Source: JAJDUF01 sp965214295 (lineage in GTDB: Bacteria > Chloroflexota > UBA11872 > UBA12225 > JAJDUF01). Taken from it: 64,000 bases of DNA. The position numbers and the translations under genes were made by a program. Below are positions 50,510 to 59,061 of the stretch, piece by piece. Location: assembly GCA_965214295.1 (NCBI GenBank), contig OZ243944.1:1-64000 (forward strand), given 5' to 3'. The notes below the pieces were generated by a model. That model had not been told where the DNA came from. It was given only the letters and a program-made list of their open reading frames with translations, and searched no databases. The number at the start of each line of letters is the position of its first letter. Position 1 is the first letter of the stretch.

Positions 50510-52048
50510 TCAGCCGGCGCAGTCTTGCAGCACCACTGCCGCAGCGTTGTGTCCCGGGGCGCCCGTCACTTCACCACCGGGATGCGTCCCGGCCCCGCAG
50601 AGGTAGAGGCCCTGGAGCGGTGTGCGGTAGTCGGCGTAGCCGGGCAACGGACGCCGGGTAAGGAACTGGCTCGGAACGATGTCGAGATGGCGGATGTTGC
50701 CATCGGTGAGACCGACGCGCTGCTCCAGGTCCCAGGGCGTGAACAGCGACCAGTTCACGATAGCCTCGCGCAGATTGGGCGCGTAGGCAGCCAACGTATC
50801 GAGCACGTGCTCGCCGACGGGCTGCCGCAGCGTGTCCCAGGTGCCATCGCGCGGGGACACGGGTGCATAGCTCACCCAGATAGACATGACGTGCTGGCCC
50901 GGCGGGGCCAGAGTGGGGTCGTAGACGGTCGGGATTTGCACTTCCATGACCGGCGACTGCGACGGCCGGCCGTGGAGCGCGTCGTCCCAGCTTCGGGCAA
51001 AGTAGTCCGCCGAGGGGCAAATCTTGATATAGGCCAGGGCACGGGGATCGAAGTCCGGGCCGAGATAGCGGGAGAAATCCGGTAGCTCGCGTAAGGCGGC
51101 GTGGAGCTTCAGGTAGCCGGCGCGGGTCTTGAGCCGCTCCACCCGCCGCCGGAACGCGCTGTCCAGGTGCTCCGGGCCGACCAGCCGCAGGTACGTGCGT
51201 TTCGGGTCGGCATTGCTCAAGACCACCCGGCTGGCGATCACCTCCCCATTCGCCAGCTCGACCCCGCGAGCAGCCCCGTCCGCCACGTGTACACGCCGAA
51301 CCGCCGTCCCCGTCCTGATGGTGGCCCCGGCCTGCGTGGCGGACCGCGCCAGCGCCTGCGTGATCGCCCCCATGCCGCCGCGCACAATCCCGCTATCCTC
51401 TGGCCGGGAGTAGCGGTCGCAGCGGATGTAGCTTTGGCAGAACGCACTACCTACCGCTGCCGGATCGCCGACGTCGTGTGCCTGGATCATGGCCCCCTGA
51501 AGCCATGACGACTCGAAATACTCGTGAACCAGGTCCGCCATGCTGCGGGTCAGCAGCGTCTCCAACACGGCCTCGTCGCCGCTACGCTGCGCCCGCGCCA
51601 CTAGCTCGGCCAGCGACGGCGGCGCGGTGAGGAAGTAGGGATGGATCAGGCCCGCCGCACGCTGCCAGAAGTCGAGCCAGCGCGGATAGGCCGCAGCATC
51701 GTGTGGCGACAGGCGGCCGATCTCCGCCGCCGTGCGCTCCACGTCGTCCCAGAAAACGAGCGCGTTGCCATCGGGGTACGGCTGGAAGCGCGCCGGTTCG
51801 AGCTGATAGACCGCAAACCCGTGCTCCCGCAGGCGCAAGTCATCGATCACTTTGGCTTGCAAGAGATGGCAAATATAGGCGCAAGAGGAGAAACGGTAGC
51901 CAGGAAACAACTCCTCGGTGACACACGCCCCGCCCACCAAGTCGCGCCGCTCCAGCACCAGCACCGACCGGCCGGCCTGCGCCAGATACGCCGCCGCGAC
52001 GAGTCCGTTGTGTCCCCCACCGATGATGATGGCGTCGTAATCCGTCAT
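50510..52048 (-). CDS. Phytoene-desaturase-like FAD-dependent oxidoreductase
   Basis: 512 residues. AIIIGGGHNGLVAAAYLAQ is the FAD-binding dinucleotide motif; VLERRDLVGGACVTEE and GGMGAITQALARSATQAGA are typical of CrtI-like/NAD(P)-FAD oxidoreductases; the C-terminal GLYLCGAGTHPGGEVTGAPG closes the FAD site. No carotenoid partners lie nearby, so substrate unknown. The ATG at 52048 has GGAGGAGG some way upstream. Confidence 0.85.
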   Translation of the reverse strand: MTDYDAIIIGGGHNGLVAAAYLAQAGRSVLVLERRDLVGGACVTEELFPGYRFSSCAYICHLLQAKVIDDLRLREHGFAVYQLEPARFQPYPDGNALVFWDDVERTAAEIGRLSPHDAAAYPRWLDFWQRAAGLIHPYFLTAPPSLAELVARAQRSGDEAVLETLLTRSMADLVHEYFESSWLQGAMIQAHDVGDPAAVGSAFCQSYIRCDRYSRPEDSGIVRGGMGAITQALARSATQAGATIRTGTAVRRVHVADGAARGVELANGEVIASRVVLSNADPKRTYLRLVGPEHLDSAFRRRVERLKTRAGYLKLHAALRELPDFSRYLGPDFDPRALAYIKICPSADYFARSWDDALHGRPSQSPVMEVQIPTVYDPTLAPPGQHVMSIWVSYAPVSPRDGTWDTLRQPVGEHVLDTLAAYAPNLREAIVNWSLFTPWDLEQRVGLTDGNIRHLDIVPSQFLTRRPLPGYADYRTPLQGLYLCGAGTHPGGEVTGAPGHNAAAVVLQDCAG

Positions 52049-52094
52049 CGCACCCACCACCCCTCCTCCCAACACCGCCGCGCCTCCCATGCCC

Positions 52095-52120
52095 GTCATT
52101 CCCGCGCAAGCGGGAATCCA
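52095..52120. repeat. Dispersed palindrome (TTCCCGC/GCGGGAA type)
   Basis: Another 26-base copy with perfect arms, upstream of the oxidoreductase start. Confidence 0.8.
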
Positions 52121-52254
52121 ACCCCCTCTCCCTGTGGGAGAGGGCCGGGGTGAGGGCTACCCACAAGGGCTACCCACAGTGGGACCATAGGGAGGCCTCA
52201 CCACCCTGAAGGATGGTCTATACTGGCCGAACCGTCAATCGCGGCGACAACTCA

Positions 52255-53664
52255 ATGCGTAGTATGTCTTTTGCTGTTCCCGATTCACTCGATCCTCCTG
52301 CCGACCGCTTCAGCATTCCCGCCGGGCTACAATTCGAGACCGGGCCGTTCGCCCACCAGAGCCAGGCCGTCAAAGCCTGGTGCGACGCCGGCTATCGCGG
52401 CGTGCTGGAGATGGCGACCGGCTCCGGCAAGACCGTCGCAGCGATGATTGCCGCCCACAGGCTCTCTGCCGCCCATGCGCCACTCCTGATCGTCGTCGCC
52501 GCGCCCTACGTGCCGTTGATTCAGCAATGGTGCGCGGAGATGCGCCCGTTCGGGATCAGCCCGGTCAACCTCACAACGGCATCGGGGCCGCGCGGCCGCG
52601 CCCGTGAGCTTGGTCGCCTCCGGCGGCAGCTCCGCCATAGCGGCGGGGCACAGGCCGTCGTCGTCTCGCACGATACCCTCTGCGATAGCGGCTTCAAGGC
52701 GGCGCTGGCAGCGTTCGACTGCACCACGCTCCTCATTGCCGATGAAGTCCACAACCTCGGCCGGGACAGCTTTATCGCCGACCCGCCGGCCTTTTTCGAC
52801 TACCGGTTAGGGCTATCGGCCACCCCGGTACGCCAGTACGACCAAGCCGGCACGGCGGCACTGTTCGCGTTTTTCGGGCCGGTCGTCTACGAGTTCACAT
52901 TGGAGGAGGCCATCGGCAAATGCCTGGTCGAGTATGAGTATTATGTCCACCCGGCCGAGCTAACCCCGGAAGAGATGGACACCTGGTACGACCTCACGGA
53001 CCGCATCAAGCGGGCCATGTGGCGCCAAGAAGATGAGGACGACCCGGATGAATATCTCACCAAGCTCCTGCGCGACCGCCGCGCCGTGCTGGAAACCGCC
53101 GAGAACAAGATCACCGCGCTGCAAGCGGCGCTCGACCGCGAGGCGCACACGGCCGACGGGCTACGCTATACGCTCATCTATACGTCCGACAAGGCGCCGG
53201 AGCAGTTGACGGCGGTCAACCGGCTGTTGTATGGTCAGGGCGTGCTCTTTCATCAGCTCACCTACGAGGAGACGGCCAACCGGCAGGAGACGGAACGCAT
53301 CCTCCGCGGGTTCCAAGAAGGCACCCTGCGCGTGCTGGCCGCCAAGCGCGTCCTCGATGAGGGCGTCAACATTCCCCAGGTGCGGAAGGCGTTCATTCTC
53401 GCCAGTACCACGGTCGAGCGGCAGTGGGTCCAGCGGCGCGGCCGCTTGCTCCGCAAGTGTGCCGAGATCGGCAAAACGCACAGCGAGATACACGACTTTG
53501 TGGCACTGCCCCAGGATTTTGCTAACCTTGACCGCGATGCCCGCAGCCTCGTCCGCTCGGAGCTACGGCGCGTCCAGGCATTCGCACGCCTGGCCCGCAA
53601 CGCCGGCCGGCCCGACGGACCATTGGGTATCATTGACGCGCTGGTGCGAGCCGCATTCATGTAG
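52255..53664 (+). CDS. SF2 DEAD/DEAH-type helicase, first gene of a five-gene operon
   Basis: 469 residues. MATGSGKTVAA (motif I), TLLIADEVHNLG (DEVH motif II), LGLSATPVR (III), then LIYTSDK, ILRGFQEGTLRVLAAKRVLDEGVN and WVQRRGRLLRK (motif VI). It would unwind or translocate on DNA or RNA. A TATACT -10-like element lies at 52219-52224. The next gene starts 11 bases after the stop. Helicase plus SMC-like ATPase plus small unknowns suggests DNA sensing or defence. Confidence 0.88.
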   Translation: MRSMSFAVPDSLDPPADRFSIPAGLQFETGPFAHQSQAVKAWCDAGYRGVLEMATGSGKTVAAMIAAHRLSAAHAPLLIVVAAPYVPLIQQWCAEMRPFGISPVNLTTASGPRGRARELGRLRRQLRHSGGAQAVVVSHDTLCDSGFKAALAAFDCTTLLIADEVHNLGRDSFIADPPAFFDYRLGLSATPVRQYDQAGTAALFAFFGPVVYEFTLEEAIGKCLVEYEYYVHPAELTPEEMDTWYDLTDRIKRAMWRQEDEDDPDEYLTKLLRDRRAVLETAENKITALQAALDREAHTADGLRYTLIYTSDKAPEQLTAVNRLLYGQGVLFHQLTYEETANRQETERILRGFQEGTLRVLAAKRVLDEGVNIPQVRKAFILASTTVERQWVQRRGRLLRKCAEIGKTHSEIHDFVALPQDFANLDRDARSLVRSELRRVQAFARLARNAGRPDGPLGIIDALVRAAFM

Positions 53665-53675
53665 GGAGCAGATTC

Positions 53676-53918
53676 ATGCCACTCAACGATAGTAAGGTGA
53701 GAGAAATCATTCGCGAAGAAGTGAAGTCCATAGAAGAACGCTGTCCCGGGTATCGGGAGGTGCTCGCGGATGCTCTCGCCACGATCATCGAATTGGAGTG
53801 GCAGCATCAGGTGCAGGCAACGAACATTCAGGAGAAGATCAGTAATAAATGCAATGCCGCCGGTCGCTGGTTGGCCGCGGAAGGCTCCCACGCCTGGCAC
53901 AGCCAGCCGCGTCTATAG
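53676..53918 (+). CDS. Small unknown protein of the helicase/DndD-like operon
   Basis: 80 residues; highly charged helical N-terminus (VREIIREEVKSIEERCPG) and a Trp/His-containing end. It sits between the helicase and the SMC-like ATPase gene with a fair ribosome site (TAGGGAGC). No family recognised. Confidence 0.6.
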   Translation: MPLNDSKVREIIREEVKSIEERCPGYREVLADALATIIELEWQHQVQATNIQEKISNKCNAAGRWLAAEGSHAWHSQPRL

Positions 53919-53952
53919 AGACGTCCCGACTGCGCCGGGCGGAGAGTAAGTG

Positions 53953-56076
53953 ATGAGAATCCTACGCGCTCGTTTCGAGAACTTCCGTCTCCTACGCGAT
54001 CTTGAGCTTGACTTCGCCAAGGATCCTGATAAGCGGCTGACCGTCATCAGAGCAGAGAACGAGAGCGGTAAGACCACAATCCTGGCGGCTCTCCAGTGGG
54101 GACTGTATGGGGATGACGCTTTACCAGGACGCGCCAGTGATTTCCGACTACACCCAATAGATTGGGACAGCACTGACGGTGGAGCAATCACCATCTCGGC
54201 CGAGATAGACTTTGAGGTGGTCTCGGCTAGGAGTGGTCGCACCGATACCTACCGCATCGTTCGCCAAGCACACGAGTCCGTGAGCGGTGACACCTGGAAG
54301 CGCAGACCTTTTGCAATCAAGCTGTTTCAACTGGGCAATACCGGCAGTGAGCCGATACCGTACCCCGAAGCCCGAGTCAAACGGGAATTGCCTCTGGAGC
54401 TGCGGGAAGTGTTCTTCACCGACGGCGACCGGGCCTTGGGCTTCATCGAGGCCGACATCGGAGACAAGCGGGATCGGGTGCAAAAAGCCATTAGGTCCCT
54501 GCTGGGACTGGATATCATCGAAGCATCTCTCCGTCATGTTCACCAGGCGGGTGTTCGTGCTAACCGAGAGGCAAAGAAGATTGGATCAGGCAATGAACTT
54601 GAGACAGTTACCTCTCGACTTGAAGAGATTACTGATGAGTCGGCGCAGCTTGAATCGGGAATCTCGGATGCGAAAGAGCAGTTCAGTGCGTTCGGTGAGA
54701 TGATAGTTGAAGTTCGCAAGAACATAGAGGATGCTCTGGTAAAGGGTGATAAGGAGCAGTTGCAACAGGAAATTCAGAAAGTTGAGAGCCAATTGAAGCA
54801 GACTGACACCCAGATAGACGAAGCTGCAAGCGAGCATGCATACTTATTCCGAAGTTTAGCACTGTCACGTGACCTACTCGCACCAATCTTGCAATATTCC
54901 ATGAGCAAGCTCAACGATTTGCGGGAGGAAGGCAAATTCCCCAAGGCAGCCGTCCCCATTCTCGAAGAACGCCTGAATGCCACTACCTGTATCTGCGGAG
55001 AATCGCTTGCCGGGCAGGACCCGCATGGGAAGCGCCGCCGAGAGCATATCGAGCACTTGATCGAACACAGCCGGAAAGCGGACGAGTTGCAGGGTAGTCT
55101 TACCGACCTCTACTATGCCGCTGCCCAGCTTCGGCTAGATCAAGTCACAGAGAAAGAAAGTTGGGTCAGCGAATATAAGGGCGTCGCATCCCGACGGGAA
55201 GCATTAGGGCGAAGCCGCGAGTCCCTAGCAAGTCAACTCCGCTCCCTCGAAGCACAGATAGACCAACTCCCCGATACCGATATTCAGGGGTTACGTGATA
55301 CTCTCCGTGACCATGAACACCAACGTAATCGTTTCCGTGATATCCGGGTACGAAACGAAACACGATTGGAAACCCTGCGGGAGGAGGCGCGTGATCTTGC
55401 GAGACAGCGTGATAAATTACTTCGTGAAGAGGAGAAGGGTACGCACATCCGCGCCGAGTTGAAGGTTATCCAAGACGTAGAGAGCGTGCTCAAGAACTCC
55501 TACGAACGCATTACAAATGAAGAACTGACGAAGGTGAGTACCCTAATGAATGAGTTCTTCCTGGAAATGATCGGCTCCGATCCGGAGCAGGGAGCAATCA
55601 TCCGCAGAGCCGCAATCAGCCCAGAGTTCGATATTATGGTCTACGGGCCAAACGACAGGACGCTCATTCCGGACCGCGATCTCAACGGCGCTTCCCGTCG
55701 GGCGCTGACCTTGGCCTTTATCCTCGCGCTGACGAAAGTTAGCGGAGTAGAAGCGCCTAACGTGATTGATACGCCGCTGGGAATGATGAGTGGCTACGTT
55801 AAAAGGTCGGTACTCCGGACTGCCATCCGTGAGAGCCATCAACTGGTCCTATTCTTGACTCGCTCCGAGATCGAAGATTGTGAGGAGATACTAGACACAG
55901 CGGCTGGACGAGTTATCACACTGACTAACTCGACACACTATCCCACGATACTGAAGAATGATCCACAGGTGTCAATCGCGACGATACTACGCTGTGAGTG
56001 CGACCATCGTAGTAAGGGATGCCGCCTCTGTGAGCGGCATGAAGATCCGGTTGACGGCATGGAACCGGCCACTTAG
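53953..56076 (+). CDS. DndD/Rad50-like SMC ATPase
   Basis: 707 residues. N-terminal ATPase half with Walker A AENESGKTT (about 34-42), a long coiled coil (about 190-530) interrupted by a CxC hook (TTCICGESL near 350), and a C-terminal half with LNGASRRALTLAFILAL (signature region) and NVIDTPLGMMSG (Walker B and DTPLG, typical of DndD). A Cys/His cluster (CECDHRSKGCRLCERH) ends the protein. DndD takes part in phosphorothioate DNA modification; here no dndB, C or E lie nearby, so it belongs to a different system. AT-richer than the flanks. Confidence 0.82.
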   Translation: MRILRARFENFRLLRDLELDFAKDPDKRLTVIRAENESGKTTILAALQWGLYGDDALPGRASDFRLHPIDWDSTDGGAITISAEIDFEVVSARSGRTDTYRIVRQAHESVSGDTWKRRPFAIKLFQLGNTGSEPIPYPEARVKRELPLELREVFFTDGDRALGFIEADIGDKRDRVQKAIRSLLGLDIIEASLRHVHQAGVRANREAKKIGSGNELETVTSRLEEITDESAQLESGISDAKEQFSAFGEMIVEVRKNIEDALVKGDKEQLQQEIQKVESQLKQTDTQIDEAASEHAYLFRSLALSRDLLAPILQYSMSKLNDLREEGKFPKAAVPILEERLNATTCICGESLAGQDPHGKRRREHIEHLIEHSRKADELQGSLTDLYYAAAQLRLDQVTEKESWVSEYKGVASRREALGRSRESLASQLRSLEAQIDQLPDTDIQGLRDTLRDHEHQRNRFRDIRVRNETRLETLREEARDLARQRDKLLREEEKGTHIRAELKVIQDVESVLKNSYERITNEELTKVSTLMNEFFLEMIGSDPEQGAIIRRAAISPEFDIMVYGPNDRTLIPDRDLNGASRRALTLAFILALTKVSGVEAPNVIDTPLGMMSGYVKRSVLRTAIRESHQLVLFLTRSEIEDCEEILDTAAGRVITLTNSTHYPTILKNDPQVSIATILRCECDHRSKGCRLCERHEDPVDGMEPAT

Positions 56077-56086
56077 GGGGTGCGCT

Positions 56087-56560
56087 GTGGTGCAACGATA
56101 CTACAATCCTTTCTCCGATATTACGTTGAGTTACCCAATCGAACAGCGGAAATTCTACCGGCAGTACTGCCGGCCATCCAGTCCGTACAAAGTGGACGAA
56201 AGCCCGTTTCCGCGCATGGTGGACCTCTGGTTTGCCAGCCTCTCAGTCGCCGCTCGAAAGAAACTTGAGCCTATTGGTCTTACCGGTCAGCGATGGTCTG
56301 GTTTAGAGAAGGGATTTAACTTTGACAGAGAGGATAACTGGTGTGTCCAGATAGTGATGTTGGTTGCAATTGCCGTTGAAGGTAACGTCGAAGTCGTGGC
56401 GGACCCCAATCGTATGATGGCAATTGCGAACCGTTTAGCAGCGGCCGGTGTGCCGCACATTGTCCGAATGCTTGAGGAAGGTGGTGAGGAGCCGATCTGG
56501 AACTTGTCGGATGCTTTGGAGCGGCTGCTGACGGAAGATGAGGTAAGGGAGCAGGTATGA
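56087..56560 (+). CDS. Unknown protein following the DndD-like ATPase
   Basis: 157 residues with a GTG start behind AGGGGG. Contains FPRMVDLWFASLSVAARKKL, NWCVQIVMLVAIAVEGNVEV and IWNLSDALERLL. I recall the pattern only as a conserved hypothetical; nuclease motifs are not seen. Overlaps the next gene by four bases (ATGA). Confidence 0.6.
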   Translation: MVQRYYNPFSDITLSYPIEQRKFYRQYCRPSSPYKVDESPFPRMVDLWFASLSVAARKKLEPIGLTGQRWSGLEKGFNFDREDNWCVQIVMLVAIAVEGNVEVVADPNRMMAIANRLAAAGVPHIVRMLEEGGEEPIWNLSDALERLLTEDEVREQV

Positions 56561-56925
56561 GCACGGCAGTCGGGGAGCTTGCGGAACTACCCGCGCCGCA
56601 GCTTGCGCCGGAGGTCCAGCCGTATCTCGATGGGGATGCGGCCATCGCCTATGAGGCGATCCTACGTCTATCCCTGAGCCAGGTACGCCGCATGGGCATC
56701 GGCATCCAGGACGTGCGAGTGTTCAGGAAGCATAGTTGGGAAGAAGATTTCAGCGATACCGTCGTGCAGCTCTTCGTAGACGCCGATTTCACGCGGAGTC
56801 TGGCCCTCTGGGACTCCATTGGCGACGTTCTAGGACGCTGGCAGGCGCAGCAGCCCCAGCGCATACGCACGATACTGGCCGAGGATTTCGCCGTTTTCGT
56901 AGCGGCTCATGCAGACACCCCTTGA
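56557..56925 (+). CDS. Unknown small protein ending the five-gene operon
   Basis: 122 residues; LSQVRRMGIGIQDVRVFRKHSWEED and DVLGRWQAQQPQRI are its most distinct parts. ATG overlaps the previous stop. No domain recognised; possibly a mixed alpha/beta regulator. Confidence 0.6.
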   Translation: MSTAVGELAELPAPQLAPEVQPYLDGDAAIAYEAILRLSLSQVRRMGIGIQDVRVFRKHSWEEDFSDTVVQLFVDADFTRSLALWDSIGDVLGRWQAQQPQRIRTILAEDFAVFVAAHADTP

Positions 56926-56976
56926 TCCGCGTGCGTTCCTAGACAACGAGTAATGGAGAGCGAGCAGGAGGTACCT

Positions 56977-57387
56977 ATGACAGCAGAGCGGAAAGCACAG
57001 CCGATACCCGATCAGTATCTCGATCTGTTCGAGAAGCCGAGCCTGGGCTTTCTCGCCACGCTCATGCCCGACGGCTCGCCGCAAGTGACGCCCCTGTGGG
57101 CCAGCTACGACGGCGAGCATGTGCTGGTCAATGCGGCTAAGGGACGCCAAAAAGACCTCAACATGCGGGCGCGTCCGCGCGTAGCCATCTGCATGATCGA
57201 CCCCGACAACACGGGCCGCTATTTGGCCATCCGCGGCCCGGTCACGGAGATCACCAGCGAGGGCGCCGTCGAGCACGGGGCGGCCCTCGCCAAGCGTTAC
57301 TCCGGCAGCGACACCTACACCGTCCCCCCCGGCGTCACGCGCGTCATCTACAAGATTCGCCCCGACCGCGTCCACGGCATGGGCTGA
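56977..57387 (+). CDS. PPOX-class pyridoxamine-5'-phosphate-oxidase-like protein (F420 type)
   Basis: 136 residues. GFLATLMPDGSPQVTPLWASYDG and LNMRARPRVAICMIDPDN with YLAIRGPV are typical of the split-barrel PPOX proteins that bind F420 or FMN. AGGAGGT precedes the ATG at 56977. Standing alone after the operon; substrate unknown. Confidence 0.85.
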   Translation: MTAERKAQPIPDQYLDLFEKPSLGFLATLMPDGSPQVTPLWASYDGEHVLVNAAKGRQKDLNMRARPRVAICMIDPDNTGRYLAIRGPVTEITSEGAVEHGAALAKRYSGSDTYTVPPGVTRVIYKIRPDRVHGMG

Positions 57388-57466
57388 CACGGCGAGGGCC
57401 ATCAGACTCCCCCTCTCCACATGGTGGAGAGGGGGCCGGGGGGTGAGGCAGGTGAGTCCCCAGGCC
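57388..57466. repeat. CCCCCTCTCC/GGAGAGGGGG hairpin repeat
   Basis: A hairpin unit (57407-57448) with the same CTCTCCACATGGTGGAGAG core as the copy at about 61358-61396. Confidence 0.7.
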
Positions 57467-58825
57467 TCACAGCCCGCTGCAGGCCGTCTCGATGCGCGCC
57501 AGCGCCTCGTCCAGCCCGGCGGTGCCGTGCGCGGCGGAGAAGCCGTGGTGGCCAACCACCACGTCGTAGGTGTGGAAGTAGACTCCTCGCGCGAAGCAGG
57601 CGCGCACAAAGCGTTTGAGCAAGGCCGCGTCGTGGCCCACGATGTCCTGATAGACGTGAACCGGCCGCTCCGGGTCGAGGCCGAAGTAGAGGCCGAAGCG
57701 CGGTCCCAAGCCTTGCACGCGGCAGGGGAGGCCGTGGCGCGCGAAGATGTCGCGCAAACCATCGTAAAAGCGGTCGGCGAGCGCCACGATGCCGGTCGGC
57801 CCGTCATAGAAGTCGGGCGCCGTCAGCTCGTCCAAGGTCGCCAAGGCCGCCAGCACACCGAAGAGGTGCCCGGAGTAGGTGCCGCTATGGGCCGCCGAGC
57901 CGAGCGGACTCAACGTCTCCATGACCGCGCGCCGCCCGGCGATCACCGCCAGCGGCACACCGTTGGCAACCGCCTTGCCCAGCAAAGCCACGTCCGGTGT
58001 CACGCCATAGTACCCCTGCGCGCAGGAGACCCCGGTGCGGAAGCCGGAAAGCACCTCGTCGAAGATCAGCACCGTGCCACGCTCGGCGGTGAGCGTGCGT
58101 ACCGCCCGGAGATAGTCACCGTCGGCGACGAGGCAGCCGGCGTTGTAGTTGATCGGCTCCATGATGACCGCCGCCAGGTCGTCACCATGCTCCGCGAGGG
58201 CTAGCTCGACGGCCGCCAGGTCATTCCAGGGCACGACGACGACGAGATCGGCAAACGCCGCCGGGATACCGCCCGAATCGATGGTCGGTGGCAAGAGCCG
58301 GCCCGGCGCCGGCCGGCGGGCCGGCGGGTGCGTGCTGTAGAGCACGTGCTCGTGCAAGCCGTGAAAGTGCCCCTCGAATTTCAGGAGCTTGGCGCGGCCG
58401 GTGTGGGCGCGGGCGAGGCGGATCGCGGCCATCGTCGCCTCCGACCCGGAGTTGGCAAACCGCACCCGCTCGGCGCACGGAATCAGCTCGACCAGCCGGG
58501 CCGCCAGCTGTTGCTGATAGACGGTCTCCGGGCCGAGCACCACCCCCATGTCGAGCGCCTGCTCGATGGCCGCCCGCACTGCCGGGTGGTTGTGGCCCAA
58601 GATGGTGGCTCCGTAGCCGGTATGGAAGTCCAGATAGCGCCGCCCATCGGTAGCAATCAATTGCGCCCCATCGCCGCCAGCGGCGAGCAAGGGGTGGTCC
58701 AGCGCCGGATTGACCCGCGCCGACCCGGAGACACCGCCGACGAGCACCCGCGATGCCGCGCGAAAGTGATCGGCCGCCGTGCTCGTCGCCTGCTCAGGAA
58801 CCACCGTCTCGGTTATGGTCACCAT
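57467..58825 (-). CDS. Class III aminotransferase, GSA-aminomutase-like (second copy)
   Basis: 452 residues. VRFANSGSEATMAAIRLAR, FEGHFHGLHEH, VLIFDEVLSGFR and LLGKAVANGVPLAVIAG supply the PLP site with Schiff-base Lys. GAAGGAGGAAGG upstream of the ATG. Similar in type to the copy at 47.6 kb but clearly diverged, so likely a different substrate. Divergent from the M81 gene. Confidence 0.88.
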   Translation of the reverse strand: MVTITETVVPEQATSTAADHFRAASRVLVGGVSGSARVNPALDHPLLAAGGDGAQLIATDGRRYLDFHTGYGATILGHNHPAVRAAIEQALDMGVVLGPETVYQQQLAARLVELIPCAERVRFANSGSEATMAAIRLARAHTGRAKLLKFEGHFHGLHEHVLYSTHPPARRPAPGRLLPPTIDSGGIPAAFADLVVVVPWNDLAAVELALAEHGDDLAAVIMEPINYNAGCLVADGDYLRAVRTLTAERGTVLIFDEVLSGFRTGVSCAQGYYGVTPDVALLGKAVANGVPLAVIAGRRAVMETLSPLGSAAHSGTYSGHLFGVLAALATLDELTAPDFYDGPTGIVALADRFYDGLRDIFARHGLPCRVQGLGPRFGLYFGLDPERPVHVYQDIVGHDAALLKRFVRACFARGVYFHTYDVVVGHHGFSAAHGTAGLDEALARIETACSGL

Positions 58826-58866
58826 CGTCCTTCCTCCTTCATATCTCACCTCCCGGCCCCGGCCTG

Positions 58867-58892
58867 GTCATTCCCGCGCAAGCGGGAATCCA
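58867..58892. repeat. Dispersed palindrome (TTCCCGC/GCGGGAA type)
   Basis: A 26-base copy, followed by a CCCCCTGCG...GAGGGGACC unit, between the aminotransferase and the M81 gene. Confidence 0.8.
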
Positions 58893-59061
58893 CGTCCCCC
58901 TGCGTAGCGAGGGGACCATAGGGGGATTGGGGTTAGGCCCCACTGACCATCGCCTTGACAGATGAGTGCCCGGCTTCTACGGTGCTCTGTGCCGACACTG
59001 CACTCTACCGCGTCTCGATCTTTACGCCAACTACACCGGCGCGGCCAGGGAGAGAGTTGCT

